Positions 46,685 to 60,800 of a stretch of 64,000 bases of DNA are shown one piece after another (positions within the stretch are counted from its first letter, which is position 1; every line of letters starts with the position of its first letter). A program made the position numbers and the translations under genes. The notes under the pieces were generated by a model that did not search any database, was not told the DNA's origin, and worked only from the letters and a program-made list of their open reading frames with translations. The stretch comes from Haliotis asinina (lineage: Eukaryota; Mollusca; Gastropoda; Lepetellida; Haliotidae): positions 620,001 through 684,000 of the forward strand of contig NC_090290.1 in NCBI RefSeq assembly GCF_037392515.1, written 5' to 3'.

Positions 46685-49317
46685 TCAAAAACAAATTACA
46701 CACTTCCTGATTTGAATGCCTGATTTTTGATACATTTCCTGACATGAAAACCTAACTGCTGGCACACCAGCAGTGTGAAGATGAAGGACTTGTGTAAACT
46801 CCCTAATAAATATAACTTGGCACGGCTCTCCTGGCCGAGAATACAGAATGCTTTGTAAGTGATCAAATGGGAAAATGAAACCGGAGCTGTCGTCTGCAGC
46901 CTGGGCCTTTCTACAGTCTCTGTCTGTCATCACTTCAAGGTCCTTTCCGGGATGATCTTCTAGGCTTGATAGATCTGGTGTTGCTAAAAAGCAAAGGCTG
47001 TGCACCAAAGGATGGTCCTGTGAAACGTTACACACAGCCTGTATTGATTCCGATGTTATCTGTTGTCTTTCAGCTTCTATTCCTGGTAGCCTGGAAAGAC
47101 CATCAGCATCTGCATTATTGAGTCCTGGTCTGTAGACGATATCAAAGTTGTATGCTGATAAGGCTGCCAGCCAGCGATGACCTGTAGCATCCAACTTTGC
47201 AGAAGTAAGCACATAGGTCAGAGGGTTATTATCAGTATAAACACGGAAGGTGTTACCATACAGATAATCCTTGAACTTTTCCGTCACTGCCCATTTCAAA
47301 GCTAGAAACTCTAAACGGTGTGCTGAATAGTTGCTCTCTGCCTTGTTCAACCCACGTCTTGCATAACCGATGACTTTCTTCAATCCATTCTGTTCTTGTT
47401 ACAAGACAGCCCCCATTCCATGGCTACTGGCATCAGTGTGAACTTCAAAGGGCTTAGTATAATCTGCATATCCAAGGACTGGTGGTGTTAACAGGCATGT
47501 CTTGAGTGTCTTGAAAGCACTATCCTGTTGTGGTCCCCATTGCCACGGCTTGTCTGGTTTGTGGGCTTGACTGGTTTTCCTTCGTGCCTTGGTCTTTGTA
47601 GCTGGTATCAAAGCAGATAAAGGTTTGGAAATCTTAGCAAAATCTTTGACAAATTTCCTGTAGTAACCGGCAAACCCAAGAAACTTGCGCACTTCATCAG
47701 GGTTCACGGGTGTAGGCCAGTCCTTAATCCTCTGTATCTTGTCAGGATCTGCCTCAATTCCATCTTCAGACACAATGTGGCCAAGAAACTTAATCTTCTT
47801 CTTAAAGAAAGAACACTTGTCAGCGCTTAGCTTCATTCCCTTCTCTCTGGATCGTTTGAGGACTTGTTCAAGCCGTTCTAGGTGTTCTTCGTATGAGCTG
47901 GAGAAGATGATAATATCGTCCATATAGATAAGACATATTCTAAGGTGTAGTCCTTCAAAACATTCATTCATGACTTGTTGATATGTTGCAGGGCTGTTGC
48001 AGAGACCAAATGGCATGCGATTATACTCAAAGAATCCCAAAGGACCTACAGTAAAAGCTGTTCTCTCCTTATGGGTTTTGTCAATTTCTACCTGATGATA
48101 TCCCGATTTCATGTCCAGTGTGCTGAAATATCTTGATCCTGCTAGTGCATCGAACATCTCCTCTATTCGTGGTAGAGAGTATGAGTCCTTGATGGTCCGA
48201 CGGTCCAACTGTCTAAAGTCCACACATAGGCGTAGTTTTCCATTCTTTCTCCTGACTAGAACCACATTAGATGACCATGGAGAGTACGAATGTCGGATAA
48301 CTCCACATGCCAGCAATTGTTATAGGTGTTCTTTGACTTCTTGATACATTGATGGTGCAATTCTTCTGTGTCTCTCCTTGAAAGGTCGCTCGTCCTCAAG
48401 GTCAATCCGGTGCTTAACATTCGGGACATGTCTGTCTCACCATTGGAAAATACGTCCAAATATTGTGAGATAACATGTTTGCCAATTTCCAACTCTTTGG
48501 GTGTCACTGCTGCTTCCCTGAAGTCCATGAGATTCATTACATCTTGGCCTTCACCTTGGCTTTCACTATGGGGAAGATCTTCAACCTTGACGACTTGGAG
48601 TTCACACAAAACTGCCCGGGGTGGAATGGCCACAGTCCTTGTAGTTACATTAGCAACGTGTACTTGTACCATAATTGTGTCGTCATAATGGTAGTTGATG
48701 ACAGTTGGCGCTATATCGAGATCAGATGGTATTGCGGATCCAATGCTCGGCTGTATCATTGCGCACGTATCCTTATAAACAAGAGGCTTGGTTACACATC
48801 CTTCAATAAGTCTTTCAGTGTTGGGTGGTATTATCAGTCGTTCAGTCTTAGCGCTTCTAACATTTCCGAGTGAGTAATCGTTTCTTGCCAGTTCCTTCTC
48901 CTGGAGCATCATGTTCCGGAAAGCCATGTACCAGGCTGTATGAATATCTGCCTGTTGGAGAAAACGAGTTCCATATTGTTGTTTGCATGTGTCCATGCAA
49001 GAGGACAAGATGTTAGTACCAAGTAACACAGGGACTGTTGAGTTATAGGATGTGTCTGGAACAATTAGTAGGATACATGGAAGTGGGTGTATGGCTCCTG
49101 TATCTCTCAATTCAACTTCAATGTGGCCATAATATGGGAGACGTTGTCCATCTGCACAATCAATCTGCAAGAATACATCCAAAGGTTTAATGGGAATATC
49201 CGATAGATGCTTTGTATAAAAGCTGTGGGAGACAGTTGACACAGTGGAGCCTGTATCAAAAAGAGCTGTGGCTTTAACTCCATTAATGAAAACTATCCCC
49301 TCATTTGGTTGACCCAC
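46685..49317 (-). pseudogene. Gypsy pol: protease, reverse transcriptase, RNase H
   Basis: Aspartic protease motif ALFDTGSTVS at the start; reverse transcriptase with LRLCVDFRQLD, MPFGLCNSPATYQ and the catalytic YMDDIII; RNase H with YSAHRLEFLALKWAV and VYTDNNPLTYVLT, ending in the usual DADGLSRLPG. Defects: a frame change near 48430, an in-frame TAA at 48320-48322 upstream of the reverse transcriptase, and an in-frame TAA at 47399-47401 between reverse transcriptase and RNase H. No integrase follows. Confidence 0.92.
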
Positions 49318-49364
49318 CAGCTTGGCAGCTCGCTGATTAGTGATGGGGCGCGTCTTCCTATAAC

Positions 49365-50541
49365 CTATGGCCTGCCCTGTCCCATAGGTTTCTTCCTGTT
49401 TAAAGTGCGTCTGTGGTCAAGTATTACACGGCAACCATACTGTAGATGTCCCGGCTGGTTGCATCGGAAACAAATTGGCTCTCCAGTTACGGAATCCTTA
49501 GATGGTCGTTGATTCCTGGAGTCCTGGTACCGTGGTGGCAATCCTGGAGATGGTGACCAATACTGTTGAGACTGAGGCTGCTGTGGTCCTATGGGTCCTG
49601 GGTTTTGGTTCATCCAAGGATCAGGGGAAACATACGATGGGTGACTCTGTTGCTTCTTCAGTTCCGCAACTTCACCAGACAACTGTCTGAGCATCCCTTT
49701 GATCTCCTTCATTTCAGTGTCCTGTGGGTTTACAGCGGCCATACTAGGAACTGAAATCTTCTTCTTAGCTCCAGCTCCTCTTTGCTGCAAGTCCACTTCA
49801 GCTCTCCGCAGTGCTCTGAGGAGGTCATCAAAAGTGCTTCCTTGATCATAGATGTGAGCTGTCTGATCTCTGAGTTCTGGCTTGGACCCTGACCACAACT
49901 GTGTACGGAGCATCTCATTCCTGGTTGACTGGGGAAGAGGGCCTTGTGTCTCTGCTTGAATGAGTAAATGCTCTAACCTGCATGCCCATGCCGTAACTTC
50001 CTCTGTGGTCTCTTGACGTGAGCTATAAAAAATTAGCCAGAAGTGACTGACCCGTATCTACGCTACCAAAAGTAGAATCTAGCTTGGAAATAAGTTGTTT
50101 GATGTCAGCCTCAGGACCAAGACACATGGCAACCGTGGCTGCCCTACCACGCAGGGATTGCTGGACTATGTTTGCAACAGTTTGTGATGAAAAAGACTTG
50201 TTTTGAATCAAACACTCGACTTGGTACTTCCAAACATCAAAAGATGTTTTGCCCTTCTTGTCACCAGAAAAGGATGGGACTTTTGCCGCCTGAGCTAATG
50301 TAACAGGTGCTTGAGCGCCTGAACTATTCGAATTAGACGGAGTACCAGAGTTAGAAGGCAGGGTGGATTCACCATCCTCAACCTTCACCTTGGTCTGAGT
50401 GTATGCTCGCATCCACTTCACCATGTCCTCTGCATTATCAACAGTAGGCCAGGTACCAAGAGCCTGAAAGGATGATATAAGTTTCTCAAACTCTTCGGGT
50501 AGTGGTTTACTCATGATGGCGAAAGAAAAAAATGAAGACAA
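49365..50541 (-). pseudogene. Gypsy gag with zinc knuckle
   Basis: The N-terminal half (50541-50023) includes PSFSGDKKGKTSFDVWKYQV. The C-terminal half has a Gln/Pro-rich region and a CCHC knuckle with spacing C-x2-C-x4-H-x4-C (CFRCNQPGHLQYGC). The two halves are separated by a one-base frame change in an A6 run (50027-50032, plus strand), which could be a mutation or an assembly error. Confidence 0.88.
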
Positions 50542-53500
50542 GTGATGTGGGAAAACAACGTTAATGTTGTGTAAATACCCGGAATCGGGATATGCCGATA
50601 AAAGCAGGTGGAAATATGAAAATGTCCTTGTACACTCAGGATGTACTGAACAACAAGCGCATGATACAAATGAGAGCGTACACCTGGGGTAATGACATCG
50701 AAAGATGGGCGAGACACCTGGAATATAATGGCCGAATAACTAAACCATTAACAAGCTGTTAATATTTCACACAAATCAAAGAGACCAAATATAAAGAACA
50801 GAGTTGACGGTTGTGCTTGAGTCTATATGCAATGTATATTTACGCGCGCAGGGCATGGAAACAGAAAGGAGGGAACACTATGGCAATGCCTTAAGAATAG
50901 ACCCAGTAATGCAAGTAAATGAACGATATGGTATAATTTCACTTGCAAAAGACAATAATAATACCACTACTGACCTTGGAACAGAACACCAACCCTACAT
51001 GAAGAAACTTATCTGGTTAAATATTTAGTTGTTTATTTTGGCAAGGTTTTCAATGTGAAGTTTTGTATCTCACATCATTCATACACACAAACCAACATCA
51101 TATTCTCAGTCATTGTTCATTCACTCACAGGGCACCACACAGAAAAGGAATATGTAAATTTCTTTCTAGCAAAATACCACAAATGTGAGCGCTCACTGAA
51201 AGACACTACAATGTATATGAACCAGTATATGCTCTGAGGCACGGCATAATTATCAGCATATTATACACAAGAAAGTTCAACTAGGGCCCGAATCTACAGT
51301 ATTTGTACGTACAACATGTAGTGATATCAATTGACAAGGTTTACAACAAGGTAAACAGTATAGCTAAACCCGGGTGGTGTACCTTAAGGCTACATTACTA
51401 TCAATAGTATGCATAAAGCAAAGTTAGGAAATATGATTGTACAGTCAAAGAACTGAGCACCGGCACGTTCTTTGATTATGTGCCGACTGGCAGTTCACAT
51501 GAAGCACATGAAGCACAGTATAAAGTGTCTTTCTGAATAACACACAAAGATGTCTCTCGCGCCTTTAACAGCATCTTAGGTCTCCGAGAGTGACGTCATA
51601 ACACTTGTCGTGAACGCGGGATGAATACGCAGATGATGGTGTCTTAGTAGGCCATGTTCCTCACTGGGGGCTCCATTGAAACCGGAACTGTCTCAATATA
51701 TGAACAGACACGGTGGTATTCGCAATATGGCCTTTATTTATACTCATGTAGAAAAAACCCTGAAACAAATAAAGCATCCTTTAAGTACAACGTAAGTATA
51801 TGCTGATAGATAATATCAGTCATTAATACAATCTGTGTATATATATAACCATTTACAGAATATTATCGTTGCTGAGCCATTTCATACACATTGCCTCAAC
51901 ACTTAATTGATAGCAGATTCCATATACTAGTATACTTTAATTCATACATAGAACACAAATATCTATGTACACATCATATCACATGGAGAAACAAACTTAT
52001 ATCGTACATTGAATATATCAAGTAATCATTACATAATGCGTTAAATACACTGAACCCACCAAGTATGTGGACCTGGGTCTGCTGACTGAAAGACACTACA
52101 GCTGCACGAGCAATACAGCTACATCTGCACAAATAAATGAAACATATATACACACTGTGCAGACTAAGCGAATGGCAGCAACAACAATGCAAACAAGTAC
52201 GTTTAGGAATTGTTGATCAATGGGAAACACTTAAAATATATTTATTGGTAAAACAATGCTTCATTCTTACATGCATTCGTTCATTTACACATTATACATT
52301 CATACATTTACACATAACATACACATTCACGCATCACGCATTTACACATCGTACATTATATCACTTACCGAATTATTTACCATTTGTAAATAATTAAACT
52401 CATGGTTTATTGCAATCTGCAAAACAACTAATTATCACAAACTACTCAATACCTACAATATGACAAAGCAGCCAAATTATCAAAACATATATAGACTGTA
52501 CGCATGACATGAATATGTACAACCATAAAAAGTATTGAAAGAGACTAACCTCTGGAAATGATCCCGACAGCTCCAATAAACTAAATGTCCAAATCAAATC
52601 ATCCAAATGTGCTTTGTGACCAGTAGAAATGTTAAAACTCAACTGCTAATAGACAATAAACTTTAAACAGGGGACAGCTAGTAAGCTGACAAAGTTTATG
52701 ACAAAGGGACGCTAAGTGGCGCGCTTGGCTGGCTATTGTGTGGCAGTGCTCAGGGTGATTGTAAGCTGAGAGAAAGGGGTTAGAGAAACTGGAGAGTGAA
52801 GTATATAGTGTTTAAAAATATGCTAAACTGAATATTTAATTCAGTTAAAACTAAAGAATAAAAACGCAGAATATTTACAAATATTTCATCCTGTCACAAA
52901 AATATGTTATGTTTGAGATTACTTTCAGTAAATTACAGATAGTAGAGGTATTTAAGAGTCCCAGGCCGCGATTATAACCTGCACTCTCGTATTGCCAGCA
53001 CACAAGTTTAGGTGCGTGTAACTCCCAGTATGAATGTATTGACATTTGGAGAGTTCGTATTTATGTTTGAATTGTTATTGTTTTATGTTTGAATTGTTAT
53101 TGTTTTGTGTTTGAATTGTTATTGTTTTATGTTTGAATTGTTATTGTTTTGTGATTCCTCAAGGAATTGTTTCAACAGATGGAAGCATCACTTTACATTT
53201 TACTACGATTTGACTGGTTTGATTTGGTATAATTTGCCTGAGTGGGATATTTGTGCTTAACTGCTACACGGTATCTCAGTGAGACAGCACTATAAAACTA
53301 GCTGGTCTGGGTTACAACAAACAGCCACCTATGTATTCACGTCATTATGAGGCTAAACGACCTGGCGGTGTTGGCAACGATGGTTGCACATATAAATACA
53401 TAATGGTTTCTCGTTAAACTTCAAATGACAACTGAACTTTAACGAGAAAAATGGATGTAAAATGCTGGACTTTCTCACCGATAAAATCTTGGCATAATTT

Positions 53501-54800
53501 TGGAGTAAAACGTTTCGGTGTATCCAGGATATACTATCGTTCAGTTACCAAAAATAGCCAACCCTCCCCTACATTTGGCTCCTCTCCTTTATCCAGCTAA
53601 GGAGAATTTAGGAGGCCGCCTCAACTGTGTCATGTTTATACTACTCATCAAAAGTTTAGATTCATTGGTGGAAATGTAGCCACTTCAGTCATCAGTTCTC
53701 AACTAGATTTTGCAAAATATTCCATACTGTTACAAGGTACTGTTTACACATTAACAAATGTATGGGAAACCGAAATCGTAAAGTTAAATAGACTATGGTC
53801 ATCCGTTCAATAACTGATGAGACGCAGTGAAATTTGGCAAATTCTTTGAAAAACGTCCAAACGCAACAGTTCACATGCACGATATTTGCCAAAGTTTTAC
53901 AGCAATTTGGTGCATAATCCTTGTGCAATTCACCTGCATGAGGTTTACTGTTGGTTCATCTCAAGTTAGTGGAATAGATCGCCTTCGATGTTAACCACAT
54001 GCATATTTAAAATCTATAGTGAAGACTTGAAGTAAGTCTTAACTTTTGATGGGCAATATAGATCAATGCACGAAGATTCAGTGGCAGAAAACTCTCCACA
54101 AGGCTGTATGACAAAAGATTATTTCAGCTTTCCAATAGTTAACTTCCCTTTTATGGCGACCAATATTCTAACAGCTCCTGGTTATGGTGGTAGATTTATG
54201 CTTGTTTGATTCCCAACTTGATTCCAGACTTTGGTCCTTGACAAGATAATAGAGACATACAATATTAAGAGGTCAACGTCGCCAGAATGGCGCGGCAATT
54301 AGATATATTATAAATTTGTAATTGATGGAATATTGCTAAAAGCGGCGTAAAACCATACTCACTCAATCATACCATTTCGTTTGTTGAACTTCATTACGCT
54401 AAAGATAGGTCATGCACCAACGTAGTCCAATACCCACTTTCTCTCAGCCGTTACCGTTTATTTGCAGAAAAATGAAGAGCTGCCGCTATGTAAATACCGA
54501 GAAAAGACAAAAGTAACAACTTGATCTTTGCCAGGTGGTAAGGCGACCATACCAGAGGTTTACCACGTCACAACCAATGTCCGGGTTCGACTCTCCCAGT
54601 CATGGATGTAGGTAATCCAACCAGTGTTGAACCTAAAACTTTACAACTGAACTGAGGTTTTCTGATGTGAAGATTCAGTTTTTGAAGATTGTTAATCAAC
54701 CATACCTCAGCTACCGAGGAGCAGTTTGACCTACGTTTGCTCTGTCCGAGGTACTTCGGGAATGTTGAAATCATTTACTGTACCTGGTCCACCAGGTGAC
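50542..54800. other. Gene-free stretch
   Basis: AT-rich intergenic DNA. It includes a 22-bp tandem repeat at 53060-53155 and a SINE head and tail at 54322-54360 and 54535-54600. No LTR of the neighbouring Gypsy copy could be picked out. Confidence 0.45.
53060..53155 (+). repeat. 22-bp tandem repeat
   Basis: Four to five copies of tttgaattgttattgttttg/a with one variable base. Confidence 0.9.
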
Positions 54801-54814
54801 CCACTTCTTTATCA

Positions 54815-54830
54815 GCTGATATAAAGCGGA
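54815..54830 (+). promoter_or_regulatory. TATA box candidate for the M28 peptidase gene
   Basis: GATATAAAGC about 75 bp upstream of the start codon at 54898, a good distance for a TATA box plus a short 5' UTR. Confidence 0.45.
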
Positions 54831-54897
54831 GAGTTGTCATCATTCACTTTGTAACTGCGAGGACGGCATTTGTCCAGGCAGCCATCGGAATCGTATA

Positions 54898-57800
54898 ATG
54901 ATGGTGTATACGTCCTGTCTCATCCTTTTGGTGATGGGTAAGTTTGCCTTTCTTCACGAACACGTATCACTCAAGGGATGGAGGGGTTCAAGCACACTGT
55001 AACCCATGCTTTTGGTAAGAGGCCACTCAAGGGATGGAGGGGTTCAAGCACACTGTAACCAAAGCTTTTATTAGGAGGCGATTCAAGGGATGGAGGGGTT
55101 CAAGCACACTGTAACCCATGGTTTTAGTAAGAGGCCACTCAAGGGATGGAGGGGTTCAAGCACACTGTAACCAAAGCTTGTATTAGGAGGCGATTCAAGG
55201 GATGGAGGGGTTCAAGCACACTGTAACCCATGTTTGTAGTAAGAAGCGACTCAAGGGATGGAGGGGTTCAGGCACACCGTAACCCATGCTTTTAGTAAGA
55301 GGCCATTCAAGGGATGGTGGGGTTCAAGCACACTGTAACCCATGCTTTTAGTAAGAGGCCACTCAAAGGATGGAGGGGTTCAAGCACACTGTAACCTATG
55401 CTTTTAGTAAGAGGCCACTCAAGGGATGGAGGGGTTCAAGCACACTGTAATCCATGCTTTTAGTAAGAGGCCACTAAAGGGATTTTTCGGTCAGGTTGAC
55501 TGGCTTGGCTGACACTTGTCATCGAATCTTAAATGAGTAGTTCGATGTTGAGTTTGACTCGATTATGTACAGACCACACATATATAGCAGTGTATAAAAC
55601 TCCTGAAAATACAGGAAGCCCGCATGGCTGGCGACGGGAAAATGTTGCTGGCCCTATTAACATGTAACAAGCCCCGTATTAAAAATAGGAAACTGAGATA
55701 TGCTGTTTAGCTAATGCAGTTGACTAGTTACTTGTAGTGAGGTAAACTTAAACATGTGCAAAAGCAAATTTGATAAAAACATAACGTGATGGTCACTGTC
55801 ATCTGAATCAGAAAATTGTTCGTTGGGTGAAAGCATTCTCTAGAACAATCACATTCTAGATAAATGAGTAGGCTGATCTGTGGAAGTTTCGGTTTGAATG
55901 ATCACGAACTACACAGACATTGTCTAGCTACCACAATTGAAAAATATTTTCGAAATATTTCCCGAAGTCAGTGATATGGTCACATATGTACCCTTGTAAA
56001 ATGTATTGGCACACAGGGCTGGCTATAAAATAAAGTTATAAACCCGCCATGTAACTGGCAAGCAGTAGGCAGCCGAACAGGCGCCATTTCATCCATCGAT
56101 TATATAGCAGGAATATTGCTGAAAACTGTTTTAAACGAAAAACAAGCAACTGACGCTAAGGTGACGTACCGCGCGCAAATTATCAAGTCACATTAATGAA
56201 AGTGAAGGTCGTGACTTATAGACATTGTAGCATCCAATTCATACATCGGTAGTGGCCAAATATAACCAGAGTAATACCAATATGTACATTACAGCAATCA
56301 CATGTCTTGGCCTTCGTTGGTAAAACTCCACACTCTTTTCATGTTCATTGTGCTCAGGGTTGGGGACCTCGAATGCTGATGTAGATACGACTTGGATGAA
56401 AACTACTCTGCAAAACCACTTCTCCCAGCCCCGGCACCACGTGACCAACCCGACATACAAAACTGCAGCCAGGGACTTCATCATGAACGAGTTCCAAAGC
56501 TACGGATTGGATGTATACAGTCATACTTTCGACACAAATCTTGTGACGGTAATTTCGCTTTCCCTCATTCTGTCAGTCTGAAAGAATTCACCAGAGCACT
56601 TCTCAGAATGTTTCATAAACATACGATTAAAAACATACAGATATCATTTGAGCTGTACATATTATGCTTTTGATAACTATGCATCCGTGCATAAATTAAG
56701 CACCACCCTGTATTTTTACCAAACTTGTTCGTAATTCTAAAGTCTTTCCAAAATATAATCCTTAGAATTTGAAAGAGCAAGCATTTAACACAAACGGAAA
56801 CATCAGTGAAATTACCATATACTTTAATTAAGATAATTGTCTATATCTAAAACAGCTCTTTTTCTGTCCTGAAACAAGTTACCTTATTTTGAAATGTGAA
56901 CGTACTAATTGATTGTTAAAGGTCACATGCAACAAAAAATCAAACATAATTAAAACACATTTATCACTTATTCATGACATATAATTGCTGATTTAAAAAA
57001 AACCCAAATAAACAAAATTATAAGCGTACAATTGCGATTCAAAAGTGCAATATATTGTACTTGGGCTTACTTCCCCCGAAACGAAGCCCTCGGGAGACCG
57101 AACCCAGTCATAGCGAGTGGACGTGCACTCAAGTGTAACGACGGCTTCTGATTGGCTGTTTCATTTGTTGATATGCTGAGGGTCTTTATCCATAAAGAAT
57201 GTATTTAGAGATGTTGGGTTTTGAAAATACATGTTCTCTGAATTTGCGCTCGATCCAATCAAAAACCATGTCAGTAGAGACAAACTACTGCGTGGCTGGA
57301 ATCTGTCATTCGTCCGTGTACAAAACAAGACTTGAAACTGACAAGAGTTTGCACCAGTTTCCGTCAGATCCAGTCATCCGAAAAAAATGAATGTAGTTTG
57401 TTTGCAACCCACAGAACATATAACATGTCATGTGTATCATACGTGCCTAATTACATAATGTAGCAGACACGGGACTCGGGTGCACGAGTCATAAATCAAC
57501 TTCTTTTCTTTATGTCGTGTAGTCTGATAGGTGTTAAGTTCAAATTGCACGTGGTCAATGATTGAAGCTGTGTACTGCATGTTGTCTTCAGCAGACAGGC
57601 AGGCAGACATATAGGTGTGAATAAACCAGACACTGAGCTTTCTCTGTGGCAGAGACTGCTTACCACCATCAACAAGTTTTTTCACGTAACGAGTAGATTA
57701 TTTACTTGTTTGTGTACACAACCAAGATTAGACTACTGCCCACGACCTCAGACGCTGGGCATGCATACTGTTTCAAGCTCCGCGAATCTATTCACTGCGC

Positions 57801-60800
57801 ATGCGTTATGGACGCAGCGCAGCACAGCTGTTGAAACCAGTTTTTCGCCCAGCGCTGGGGGGAATTTAGTGAAACGTTTGAACTCCGATTTCGCGGGCTT
57901 TTTTTCATCGCGTTTTTTTCAACTTTATAGGTTGAATTGGCATTTTTTATGATAAGTGCATACCGAAAGGTACCAAAATCTGCAATGTTGTGTTTTACGT
58001 TGCATGTGACCTTTAAGTGGCCTATAAATACGTTATTTATTGTGAATGGATGAAATTAGTAATTAAAGCTTACTTGATGTGTAAATGTGATCTTGGTATA
58101 TAACATAATTGTTATTTTGTGGTCAAAATTTAATTTAATTGTGAACTTTCAGCAGGAAAGGAATAGTTATTTTGAGTAGAAATTCAACATATTGTTTCAT
58201 AAAATAGAGAAAAGGGTTTTTGAGATGGTTAGAGCTTCTCTACTGCAGGTTGATTAAATTGACAGCTATAGCCTAACGTTTCTCTAGCATCACAACTGAT
58301 TTTCAAAACAGGGATGTGTTTACCTGATGCACCGCTGTATATCTCATAATTATTAATTGTTTTTGAAGTTTAAGTCATAGAGCACCGTAATGTCATGGAA
58401 ACAATATTTTCCTAATTTCCTTCCACAGCGTTGATATAAGGAGATGTATACAACCATCTTATGACGTCATGTCCAGAGAAGCAGTATACAGCCATCTTCT
58501 GATGTCATGTTCAGAGGAGAAGTATACAGTCATTTTATTGTGACACGTCCAGAGGAGATGTATACAACCATCTTCTGATGTCATGATCAGAGGAGAAGTA
58601 TACAACCATGTTATTGTGACACGTCCATAGGAGATGTATACAACCATCTTCTGATGTCATGATCAGAGGAGAAGTATACAGCCATCTTGTTGTGACATGT
58701 TCAGAGGAGATGTATACAACCATCTTCTGATGTCATGTTCAGAGAAGTATACAACCATCTTATTGTGACATGTCCAGAGGAGATGTATACAACCATCTTC
58801 TGATGTCATGATCAGAGGAGATGTATACAACCGCCTTATGATGTCATGTTCAGAGGAGCAGTATACAACCATGTGATGACAGAGGGGGGTGGTTGTTTTT
58901 TTTCCACTACTGCGTCTAACAAGACCTAGAAGGAGGTCGTGTCGTGTCAGGTAACCTTTCGGATTGACGATTGACAATTCTGGAAAGTCGACATCCGCAC
59001 ATAACTTTCGCACTTTTTTCAGCTGTGTCAGTGACTTGCGATTCTTTTTGTCTTGCCAAACGCTAAACAGTAGCCGCTGCCTGATTGGTTAAAGTCGTTC
59101 GGCCTTCTCGCGTTTGATTGGACGGTCACAGGTTTCCAAGGTTACCTGACGCAACCTTCTACTAGGCTTTGTTAGACTCACCAGTGGAGTGAAACGAAAA
59201 GTACTGAGACTAAGTTACCCTAGACTTTTATTTGTCGCTTTTCGCCATTTGTTGTATTACGGAAATAATTATTTTCCTAGTTTGTTTCCATGTCGTTGGC
59301 ATAATGTCTGCACAATAAAACTGTGTGTTCCTTCATAAGATGCCTATAAAGCACATAACATCATATTGCCAACACAACCTTGAGGATAACAATGTCTTGT
59401 GACTGCACAGAGCTGTGATGATTACAATCAACCAGTCAGATCAAACAGTTACGTTATATGCGTGTTCATATTCGGATGTGTTTCAGGTGAAAGGGGTGAA
59501 TGTCATCGGTATTTCGAAGGGAAAAGATTTCAATACAAACAAAGATCAGATAGTTGGAGTCGCTGCGCATTACGACACGATGAGAAACACACCAGGTAAA
59601 AAGTCTCATGACATAAAGCATAAGCCACACACAACCCCTTCTATAACCAATCCGTGAAGATCCGGGTTAGAATTTGTCTTCAGTAAGCTGGCTTGTCGTG
59701 ATCATGAGGCGACTAACGGCATCGGGTGGTCGGCTCGCTTGATTGGTTGACACATGTCATCGAATCCGAGTTGCGTAGGCGGATGCTCCTGTTGTTCATC
59801 ACTGCATTATCTGACCTGGACTTGATTATTTGCTGTCCGCCGCCATCCCCCATGCAGTGATGTTTATCCATGCAGCAATTACCCCATGCAGGAATTCCCT
59901 ATGCAGTAATTCCCCAAGCAGTGATTTCCCCCATGCAGTGATTTCCCCCAAGCAATGATTTCCCCCATGCAGTGATTTCCCCCATGCAGTGATTTCCCCA
60001 TGCAGTGATTTCCCCCATGCAATGATTTCCCCCATGCAGTGATTTCCCCCATGCAGTGATTTCCCCATGCAGTGATTTCCCCCATGCAGTGATTTCCCCA
60101 TGCAGTGATTTCCCCATGCAGTGATTTTCCCCATGCAGTGATTTCCCCATGCAGTGATTTCACCCATGCAGTGATTTCACCCATGCGGTGATTTCCCCCA
60201 TGCAGTGATGTTTATCCATGCAGCAATTACCCCATGCAGGAATTCCCTATGCAGTAATTCCCCAAGCAGTGATTTCCCCCATGCAGTGATTTCCCCCAAG
60301 CAATGATTTCCCCCATGCAGTGATTTCCCCCATGCAGTGATTTCCCCATGCAGTGATTTCCCCCATGCAATGATTTCCCCCATGCAGTGATTTCCCCCAT
60401 GCAGTGATTTCCCCATGCAGTGATTTCCCCCATGCAGTGATTTCCCCATGCAGTGATTTCCCCATGCAGTGATTTTCCCCATGCAGTGATTTCCCCATGC
60501 AGTGATTTCACCCATGCAGTGATTTCACCCATGCGGTGATTTCCCCCATGCATTGATTTCCCCATGCGGTGATTTCACCCATGCGGTGATTTCCCCCATG
60601 CAGTGATTTCCCCCATGCGGTGATTTCCCCCATGCAGTGATTTCCCATGCAGTGATTTCCCCATGCAGTGATTTCACCCATGCAGTGATTCACCCATGCA
60701 GTGATTTCACCCATGCAGGTGTAGATGACAATGGCGCTGCTGTGGTGGCTATGCTCCAGACTGCCAAACATATGGCCAAGTCCAGGCGCAACTTCACAGT

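Larger units (their letters stand above)
46685..50541 (-). mobile_element. Degraded Ty3/Gypsy-type retrotransposon, no integrase or LTRs seen
   Basis: Order on the minus strand is gag (50541-49365), protease, reverse transcriptase, RNase H (49317-46685). The polyprotein stops where the integrase zinc finger and core should follow, and no LTR pair was recognised on either side. There are at least two frameshifts and two nonsense codons. Confidence 0.9.

Noticed and set aside
53692..53928. 78-codon minus-strand frame
   Set aside because: No recognisable motif, AT-rich context, no splice or start support; likely chance.
58459..59013. Minus-strand repeat frames (EDGCIHLLWTCHN)
   Set aside because: Translation of the 39-40-bp intronic array.
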